From NCBI GenBank assembly GCA_021803085.1, contig JAJZMD010000082.1, positions 1-46,187 of the forward strand: a stretch of 46,187 nt of DNA, written 5' to 3'. The position numbers and the translations under genes are program-made. This DNA comes from Actinomycetes bacterium. Lineage in GTDB: Bacteria > Actinomycetota > Acidimicrobiia > Acidimicrobiales > RAAP-2. Numbering within the stretch: position 1 is the first letter of the stretch; each line of letters opens with the position of its first letter. The notes under the pieces were generated by a model. The model saw nothing but the letters and a program-made list of their open reading frames with translations, searched no databases and was not told where the DNA came from. This document shows, piece after piece, positions 41,152 to 46,187 of this stretch.

Positions 41152-43278
41152 TCAGGTGTCGACCAGCTGGGTCGCGGCCGGCTGCGACGGGGGGTGCATG
41201 TGCCGGGGCGAGACGTGCGGGCGGCTGACCCAGCATGCGAGCGCCTCCGCCGTGACGGGCGGCAGGATGAAGAAGCCCTGCGCGAGGTCGCAGCCCACCT
41301 CGGTGACGAGCTCGAGCTGCTCGGCCGTCTCGACGCCCTCCGCGACGACCGCCAGGCCGAGACCGTGACCCAGGTCGGTCGCGGCACGGATGAATGCGAG
41401 GTCTCGCTCGTTCGTCGTCGCCGACGCCACGAACGAGCGGTCGATCTTCACCTCGACGGGTCCGAGATCCCTGATGTGGGCGAGCGACGCGTGGCCGGTG
41501 CCGAAGTCGTCGATGGAGATGCCGAGCCCGAGCTCCCGCAGCTGCTCCAGCACCCGGATCGCCGACTCGAGGTCGGTCACGGCGGAGGTCTCGGTGACCT
41601 CGATCAGAAAGCGCCGTCTCGGTGCCGAGTGCTCCTCCAGGACGCGGCCGAGCGCGGCAGGCAGCATGGGGTCGCAGATGTTCGCAGCCGAGACGTTGAC
41701 CGAGATCGGCAGGTCCAAGCCGGCTTCCTGCCAGCGTCGCCACTGCTCGACGACCTGGCGGAACACCTGCTCGGTGAGGGGAAGGATGAGCCCGGTCCGC
41801 TCGGCGGAGTCGAGGAAGCTGGCGGGGGACAGCAGCCCGAGCGTCGGGTGCTGCCACCTGACGAGGGCCTCGGCCCCGACGACGGCGCCGTCGGAGAGGC
41901 GGCATTTCGGTTGGTAGTGCACCACGAGCTCGTCGTCGAGGCCCTTGGACAGCTGCCCCATGAGGGTCAGCCGCTCGACCGACGACTCGTCGAAGGCCTC
42001 GTCGTAGAGGAGCGCGTTGCCTCGCCTCGACCCCTTGGCCCGGTAGAGCGCGGTCTCGGCACGCTGCAGCAACGCGTCGGCGTCTCGGGCGTGGAGCGGG
42101 CTGAGCGCCACGCCCGCGCTCACCTCGACGCGCAGGCTGACGCCCTGCATCTCGATCACTCCGGTGAGCGCAGCGACGACGCGGTTGCCGATCTCGAGAG
42201 CCGAGGCTTGGTCGAAGACCCCCGAGCAGACGAGCGCGAACCTGTCGCCGCCGAGTCGGGCGATCGCGTCCCCGGGCAGGGCGGTCTCGCAGAGCTTGGC
42301 CGCGACCGTCTGCAGGACTCGGTCCCCGACCGAACGGCCCATCGCGTCGTTGATCTCCTTGAAGCGATCGATATCGATGATGATCGCGACCATCCGGGCC
42401 TCACCGGCCGCCGAGGCGGTCGGCCGCCGGGCACGCTGCAACAGCAGGTTGCGGTTCGGCAGGCCGGTGAGCTGGTCGTGGAGCGCCTGGTTCTCGCGCT
42501 TGGAGGCGCTGAGCGCTCCGGCACGGACCGCGAGCACGGGGATCAGGCACAGCGGAGCGGTCAGGGGCGAGAACTCGAGCGCGACGAGGACGACCGGCCC
42601 GACGGCGAGCAGCGTGAGGCCCATCGGGGCTTCGCTCCTCAGGAACTCCGGCAGGAGGCTGAATGCGGGGGCACCTTCGTGGAGCGCGAAGACGCACGCG
42701 ACAAGGACGAGGTTGATCGTGAAGTACGCGAGGCCGGCGACCAGAGCCGGAGCGAGATCTCCGGGTGCGAAGTGCGGCGTGAAGGAGCCGAGCAGGCCGT
42801 GGTGCGAGAGGGCGTCGTACACCGTCCGGGCGGCCACGAGGCCGAGCGCGCACCGTGCGAGATTGAACAGGTTCCTGAACATCGGCCTGCTGCGGCGGAA
42901 CTCGTCGCGCAGGAAGGCCGCGGGCAGCAGCGACGCGGCGGCGATCCAGACTGGTCCGACGACGAGGAGCCCCAGGACCGCCGTGCTCGAGAAGGTGTAC
43001 AGCTCGACGGTGTCCCCCCTCCGGATCGTGATCGGCAGGAGCTCCCCGAGCACGACGAAGAGGGCGAGGAGCGACACGACTGCCGCCTCGCGAGCGGTCA
43101 GCTGGGGCACCCGGGCGCTGAGCGCGACCGCGAGCAAGGCCGCCGTGCCGGCCGCGTAGACCGCGAACGAATAGACCATGTGCCGGCGGTCGTGGAAACC
43201 CAGGTGTCGGCGGTGCTCCATGTGGGCGAGGGGGAGATCGACCTCGAGGCACGCCCGCCCCTCGAGTAGGCCGTCCAT
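41152..43278 (-). CDS. Membrane GGDEF/EAL protein, probable c-di-GMP phosphodiesterase
   Basis: This 708-residue protein has about seven membrane segments (35-55, 65-85, 95-125, 140-155, 175-200, 217-235, 237-255) as a putative sensor. A GGDEF domain follows (about 262-425), then an EAL domain (about 438-685). The GGDEF site reads GGDRF (343-347): the metal-binding Glu is Arg, so cyclase activity is doubtful, although IDIDRFKEIND is kept. The EAL site is complete: Glu470 (EAL), Asn528, Glu563, Asp590-Asp591 (DDFGTG), Lys611, Asp613, Glu647 and Gln667. It should therefore hydrolyse c-di-GMP, with the GGDEF domain perhaps sensing GTP. A 5' leader of about 215 nt with a promoter lies upstream. 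An internal ATG at residue 20 is an alternative start. Confidence 0.92.
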   Translation of the reverse strand: MDGLLEGRACLEVDLPLAHMEHRRHLGFHDRRHMVYSFAVYAAGTAALLAVALSARVPQLTAREAAVVSLLALFVVLGELLPITIRRGDTVELYTFSSTAVLGLLVVGPVWIAAASLLPAAFLRDEFRRSRPMFRNLFNLARCALGLVAARTVYDALSHHGLLGSFTPHFAPGDLAPALVAGLAYFTINLVLVACVFALHEGAPAFSLLPEFLRSEAPMGLTLLAVGPVVLVALEFSPLTAPLCLIPVLAVRAGALSASKRENQALHDQLTGLPNRNLLLQRARRPTASAAGEARMVAIIIDIDRFKEINDAMGRSVGDRVLQTVAAKLCETALPGDAIARLGGDRFALVCSGVFDQASALEIGNRVVAALTGVIEMQGVSLRVEVSAGVALSPLHARDADALLQRAETALYRAKGSRRGNALLYDEAFDESSVERLTLMGQLSKGLDDELVVHYQPKCRLSDGAVVGAEALVRWQHPTLGLLSPASFLDSAERTGLILPLTEQVFRQVVEQWRRWQEAGLDLPISVNVSAANICDPMLPAALGRVLEEHSAPRRRFLIEVTETSAVTDLESAIRVLEQLRELGLGISIDDFGTGHASLAHIRDLGPVEVKIDRSFVASATTNERDLAFIRAATDLGHGLGLAVVAEGVETAEQLELVTEVGCDLAQGFFILPPVTAEALACWVSRPHVSPRHMHPPSQPAATQLVDT

Positions 43279-43319
43279 GACCGGACGGGGCTCGCCGTGC
43301 CCCGTCTGCGGCCCCGCGT

Positions 43320-43400
43320 TCAGTCCGTCGCCGGCACCACCGGGAGCGCGGTGACCCCGCTCCCGACGCGCGGGTCGATCTGCCTTCTCTTCATGCCCAT
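43320..43400 (-). CDS. Possible small leader ORF (26 codons) before the GGDEF/EAL gene
   Basis: In the leader between the promoter at 43530..43501 and the GGDEF/EAL gene, an ATG at 43400 (or a second at 43394, giving MKRRQIDPRVGSGVTALPVV...) opens a short frame ending at a TGA 41 nt before the main ATG. GGGGG sits just upstream, at better distance from the second ATG. The peptide is basic at its start and has no recognisable similarity. It could be a leader peptide or chance. Confidence 0.25.
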   Translation of the reverse strand: MGMKRRQIDPRVGSGVTALPVVPATD

Positions 43401-43500
43401 CCCCCAGTGCTCGGTAGTCAGTGCCCGGTCGTCATCCCGAGTGGCCGGACACCCCGACGCCGGATCGCTTCGACGGTTGCCGAACCATCCGACGGCGACG

Positions 43501-43530
43501 ACGCTAACACCCCGTCCCGCGACCGTTCAA
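43501..43530 (-). promoter_or_regulatory. Sigma-70-type promoter of the GGDEF/EAL gene
   Basis: On the minus strand TTGAAC (43530..43525), an 18-nt spacer and TAGCGT (43506..43501) read towards the GGDEF/EAL gene. The transcript would have a leader of about 215 nt. I could not fit it to the class I or II c-di-GMP riboswitch consensus by eye. Confidence 0.5.
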
Positions 43531-43553
43531 CAATCCCGCCGCCCCGGCCGCGC

Positions 43554-44414
43554 TCAGCCTCGCGCGCTGAAGCCGCGGCCGCGTCCGAGCCCGAGACCGA
43601 GCCCACCACCGAGGCTCCGCTCCCGCCGCCAGGTCGCCACGATGACGGCGGCGTACCGCAAGCCGTACACGAGGTTGCCGCCCTTCTTCGACTGCCCCGA
43701 CGCGCGCTCGTGCCAGACGGTGGGCCGCTCGGTGACGCGCCAGCCTCGGCTCATGGCGGTGATCAGGAGCTCGGCGGTCTGGTACTGGTCCTGCTCGAGC
43801 CTTGGGGCCACGTCGGACAGCATGCTCACCCGCAACGCGCGGTAGCCGTTCGAGGTGTCCGTGAGGTGCGACCCCGTGAGGAGGTTCATGAGCCACGAGA
43901 ACCACTTGACGCCGAGCTTGCGGTAGCTGTCAGAGGTCTGGTCGACGCCGAGGCGGCGGGACGCCACGACGAAGTCGGCGTCGTCGTCCACGAGCGGCTG
44001 GAGCATCGTCTCGATCTCCGCTGGGTCGTTCTGCCCGTCGGCGTCGAGGGTGACGACGTAACGTGCGCCGCCCGTCACGCACAGGTCGTAGCCGACGCGA
44101 AGCGCCACCCCGTGGCCGAGGTTGGTCGGGAAGACGAAGGTGACCGCCCCCGCCTCCTTCGCCACCTGGTCGGTCGCGTCGTCGCCGCCGTCGACGACGA
44201 CCAGCGGGGTGACCGCGAGCCCGCACGCCGTCGCGGGGACGCGCGCCAGGACCGCGCCGAGGTTGGCCTCCTCCTCGTAGGCGCAGATGAGCGCGACGAC
44301 CGGCGAGAAGGCAAGGTCGGGGTGGCGCGCGTCGAAGTCCTGCCGCCCCGTTTGGATGGCGAGGCGCTGGAGTGCCATGAGGCGCGTACGTCGGCCGTCC
44401 GAGACGCTGGACAT
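43554..44414 (-). CDS. Family 2 glycosyltransferase (dolichyl-phosphate-mannose-synthase-like)
   Basis: This 286-residue GT-A enzyme probably transfers a sugar from a nucleotide-sugar donor to a lipid carrier or cell-envelope acceptor. It shows VVALICAYEEEANLGAVL, the donor-site VVVDGGDDATDQVAKEAGA, GHGVALRVGYDL and the metal motif VTLDADGQNDP (Asp124, Asp126). DTSNGYRALRVSML and QYQTAELLITAMSRGWRVTERPTVWHERASGQSKKG-type acceptor elements follow. It lacks C-terminal membrane helices and ends in a Gly/Arg/Leu tail (GLGLGLGRGRG). The ATG at 44414 follows AGGGGGAG. It starts 29 nt after ispH and is probably co-transcribed with it; whether it acts on an isoprenoid carrier is speculation. Confidence 0.88.
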   Translation of the reverse strand: MSSVSDGRRTRLMALQRLAIQTGRQDFDARHPDLAFSPVVALICAYEEEANLGAVLARVPATACGLAVTPLVVVDGGDDATDQVAKEAGAVTFVFPTNLGHGVALRVGYDLCVTGGARYVVTLDADGQNDPAEIETMLQPLVDDDADFVVASRRLGVDQTSDSYRKLGVKWFSWLMNLLTGSHLTDTSNGYRALRVSMLSDVAPRLEQDQYQTAELLITAMSRGWRVTERPTVWHERASGQSKKGGNLVYGLRYAAVIVATWRRERSLGGGLGLGLGRGRGFSARG

Positions 44415-44443
44415 GTCGAGCTCCCCCTTGAATCGAGCCTGGA

Positions 44444-45493
44444 TCAGGCGGCTGGGGCCACGGCGGCGAGCAGGCGGGCGGCCGAGGTTCCTCGGTCCTC
44501 GCCGACGGGATCGAGCACGGAGCCCGACGGGGCCGCGGTCGTGACGGCGAGCGCGGTGGCGAGCGCGCGAAGGAGCACCCGCAGCTCGGGCGGCGGCGGG
44601 AAGTACTCGTGCTCGGTGGTGACCGAGACGACGTCGGTGCCGCTGGCCGGGGCGAGGCGCGCGACGACGGCCGAGACGACCGCCTCGGGCGCGGAGGCGC
44701 CGGCCGTCACCCCGACGGTGCCGACCAGGTCGTCGGGGAGCTCTTCGGGCCGGTTGATGCGCACGACCCGGTCGCAGCCCGAGGCCCTGGCGACCTTCTC
44801 CAGGGCGACGGTGTTCGACGAGTTGGCCGACCCGATCACGACGATCGCGTCGCACTCGCCGGCGATCGCCTTCAAGGCGGCCTGGCGGTTCGTCGTGGCG
44901 AAGCACAGGTCGTCGCGGCCCGGGAGCCACAGGTCGGGGAACCGGCGCTTCGCCTCCTCCATCAGCCCCTGCCACTCGTCGTGGCTCAGCGTGGTCTGCG
45001 CGAGCAGCGCCACCGGCGCCTCGTCCAGGTCGCCGAGCGCGTCCAGGTCCTCCTCGGTCTCGATGAGGCGCACCGCGCCCGGAGCGACCGCCATCGTCCC
45101 GATCGCCTCTTCGTGGCCGGCGTGGCCGACGTACAGGATCGTGAAGCCCTTGCGGGTCCGGACCTCCACCTCGTGGTGAACCTTGGTGACGAGCGGGCAC
45201 ACCGCGTCGACGACGACCCCGCCGCGCCGCCGGGCCTCCTCCAGGACCTCGGGGGCGGTCCCATGGGCGCTCAGCATGAGCGGCGACCCAGGCGGAACCT
45301 CGGCCACGTCGTCGACGAACACGACGCCCAGAGCCCGGAACTGGTCGACCACGAGCTGGTTGTGGACGATCTCGTGGTAGCAGTACACCGGTGGCTCGAA
45401 CACCCTCACCATCCAGGCCAGGGCCTTGATCGCCTTCTCGACTCCTGCGCAGAAGCCCCGAGGCTCTGCCAAGACCACGCGCTCCACGGGCAC
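44444..45493 (-). CDS. ispH: 4-hydroxy-3-methylbut-2-enyl diphosphate reductase
   Basis: IspH (LytB) is the last enzyme of the MEP pathway and makes IPP and DMAPP with an iron-sulfur cluster. The 349-residue protein has the three cluster cysteines: Cys15 (EPRGFCAGVEKAI), Cys99 (DAVCPLVTKVH) and Cys197 (DDLCFATTNRQ). HEIVHN (40-45), SAHGTAPEV and VGHAGHEEAIG supply substrate-binding His and Glu residues. VTTEHEYFPPPPELR occurs near the end of the family core. About 40 extra Ala-rich residues follow. The GTG at 45493 was chosen because conserved sequence begins within ten codons and TACCCT lies 6 nt upstream. It is divergent from the secreted repeat-protein gene. Confidence 0.96.
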   Translation of the reverse strand: MPVERVVLAEPRGFCAGVEKAIKALAWMVRVFEPPVYCYHEIVHNQLVVDQFRALGVVFVDDVAEVPPGSPLMLSAHGTAPEVLEEARRRGGVVVDAVCPLVTKVHHEVEVRTRKGFTILYVGHAGHEEAIGTMAVAPGAVRLIETEEDLDALGDLDEAPVALLAQTTLSHDEWQGLMEEAKRRFPDLWLPGRDDLCFATTNRQAALKAIAGECDAIVVIGSANSSNTVALEKVARASGCDRVVRINRPEELPDDLVGTVGVTAGASAPEAVVSAVVARLAPASGTDVVSVTTEHEYFPPPPELRVLLRALATALAVTTAAPSGSVLDPVGEDRGTSAARLLAAVAPAA

Positions 45494-45499
45494 CTGCCC

Positions 45500-45505
45500 A
45501 GGGTA
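45500..45505 (-). promoter_or_regulatory. Possible leaderless -10 element (TACCCT) of ispH
   Basis: TACCCT on the minus strand ends 6 nt before the ispH GTG, with gggcag between. The GGG could act as a weak Shine-Dalgarno, so a leaderless transcript is only likely, not certain. Confidence 0.4.
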
Positions 45506-45739
45506 GCGGGCTGGGCGCAACCTCTGGGGTCCGCGCCGGACCGCGGGCCGGCCCGGAGGGGTCCGGACCGGCGAAGAGTCGCTTGTCGGGGCTTCGCCGC
45601 TGTTTGAGGGGCGACCCCGGCGGGTAGAGCGGGGCCAGGTCGGGACAACCGAGGCGAAAGGTCGATCAGGGACCGATCCGGGCAGGCTCGTGCGGGGCGC
45701 ACGGCCGGAGCGATCAGGGCGAGAAAGGGGGCGGTGCAC

Positions 45740-46187
45740 ATGGCTGCACGAGGCCGTTCTGTCAGTGGATGGTTGGCTTGTGCCGTCGCGGTCGTCGTCG
45801 CGGTCGTCGGAGGCGGCGCGGCGGCAGCAGGGGCGTCGACGTCGTCCTCGCACCGTGAGCACGCCGGCGTGGTCCACGTCTCCGGCGTCGTGACCGCTGT
45901 CAACGGGACAGTGAAACCGACAGCCTGCGGGGTCGCGGTTCCGGGGTCCTTCGCCGTCGCCGACGCGAGGTCGACCACGTCCAGCACGGTCGACGTGACG
46001 GCCACGACCAGGTTCTTCGTGCCGAGGCGGCCCGACGCCACCTTCGCCAGCGTGTGCGTCGGCGAGTCGGTCCTCGCCAGGGGCACCAGCGTGTCGGGGG
46101 AGCTCTCCGCCAGCGCAGTCTTCGTCTACCCGCAGGGTCCGGTAGTGCACGCCTCCGGCGTCGTCACCGCGGTCAACGGGACAGCGA
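45740..46187 (+). CDS. Secreted repeat protein, N-terminal part (DUF5666-like modules; runs off the right edge)
   Basis: The frame from the ATG at 45740 (GAAAGGGGG about 9 nt upstream) stays open for 149 codons to the window end. The product starts with a signal peptide (AARGRSVSGW, then an Ala/Val core ending near AAAAGAS), then STSSSHREHAG. A module follows, beginning VVHVSGVVTAVNG and continuing CGVAVPGSFAVADARSTTS, TTRFFVPRRPDATFASVC and VGESVLARGTSVSGELSASAVFVYPQ. The start of a second module (VVHASGVVTAVNG) appears 91 residues later. The beta-rich pattern ending in a G-x-V-x-A-G-T element resembles DUF5666-type domains. Function is unknown; an exported beta-strand repeat protein is all that can be said. 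It has no stop codon in the window. Confidence 0.75.
   Translation, partial: MAARGRSVSGWLACAVAVVVAVVGGGAAAAGASTSSSHREHAGVVHVSGVVTAVNGTVKPTACGVAVPGSFAVADARSTTSSTVDVTATTRFFVPRRPDATFASVCVGESVLARGTSVSGELSASAVFVYPQGPVVHASGVVTAVNGTA
45880..46184 (+). repeat. Direct repeat with 273-bp (91-codon) period
   Basis: A 32-base segment at 45880..45911 recurs at 46153..46184 with two silent differences. The 273-bp spacing keeps the frame and marks the start of each repeat module of the secreted protein. Confidence 0.85.

Noticed and set aside
43279-43500. c-di-GMP riboswitch (GEMM) in the GGDEF/EAL leader
   Set aside because: The conserved core elements could not be placed; only a vague GGNAACC-like piece was seen.
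45604-45630. Promoter TTGAGG/TAGAGC before the secreted repeat protein
   Set aside because: The spacer is only 15 nt and the -10 is poor.
45494-45739. c-di-AMP (ydaO-type) riboswitch before the secreted repeat protein
   Set aside because: Some short hairpins and GGACAACCGAGG-like sequence are present, but the pattern does not follow the consensus by eye.

Overview
This window is a very GC-rich, gene-dense piece of an actinobacterial chromosome. Four things point to Actinomycetota: GTG/TTG starts and 4-base stop/start overlaps are frequent, several genes seem to have leaderless promoters (TANNNT 6-8 nt before the start), the core gene order is actinobacterial (gap-pgk-tpiA-secG; tlyA-nadK-recN; pyrG-nudix-xerD; scpA-scpB-rluB-chorismate mutase-tyrA-aroA-cmk-plsC), and a nicotinoprotein-type alcohol dehydrogenase is present. 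I infer class Acidimicrobiia, but cannot prove it from the sequence. I saw no tRNA, rRNA, CRISPR array, transposase or integrase of a mobile element. No gene-free stretch exceeds about 280 bases.

Left part (1-9277, all minus strand). Reading leftwards, a sugar-type ABC importer (ATPase, two permeases, extracellular binding protein) runs into a YvcK-family gene, then lower glycolysis (gap, pgk, tpiA), secG, and the first codons of an exported protein. whiA and rapZ, which normally flank yvcK, are absent here.

Middle part (9471-24632, plus strand). A NagD-like HAD phosphatase is followed by a protein with a histone-H1-like Ala/Lys/Pro tail that overlaps tlyA, then nadK and recN. Next is a complete branched-chain-amino-acid-type importer (livKHMGF-like), then pyrG with a hairpin leader, a Nudix hydrolase, xerD, a DksA/TraR zinc-finger protein and a site-2-type metalloprotease. 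trpS (minus) is divergent from a 1188-residue zinc-ribbon/adenylate-cyclase/ATPase/TPR protein.

Right-centre (29346-35795, plus strand). One tightly packed run carries scpA, scpB, a pseudouridine synthase, chorismate mutase, prephenate dehydrogenase, a continuous aroA-cmk fusion and plsC. It links chromosome condensation, rRNA modification and aromatic amino acid synthesis.

Right part (35846-46187). An accessory catabolic block (HSL-type esterase, zinc alcohol dehydrogenase with a structured leader, orphan peptide-type binding protein, decarboxylase-like amidohydrolase) lies between plsC and ispH. After it come a membrane GGDEF/EAL protein with a degenerate GGDEF site, an ispH-glycosyltransferase pair, and the start of a secreted repeat protein that runs off the end.

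The most noteworthy observations are the aroA-cmk fusion, the missing canonical start of tlyA behind the AKKAP-tail gene, the mutually exclusive hairpins before the alcohol dehydrogenase, recurrent leaderless-promoter signatures, His-rich stretches after the signal peptides of extracellular proteins, and the 91-residue repeat protein at the right edge.
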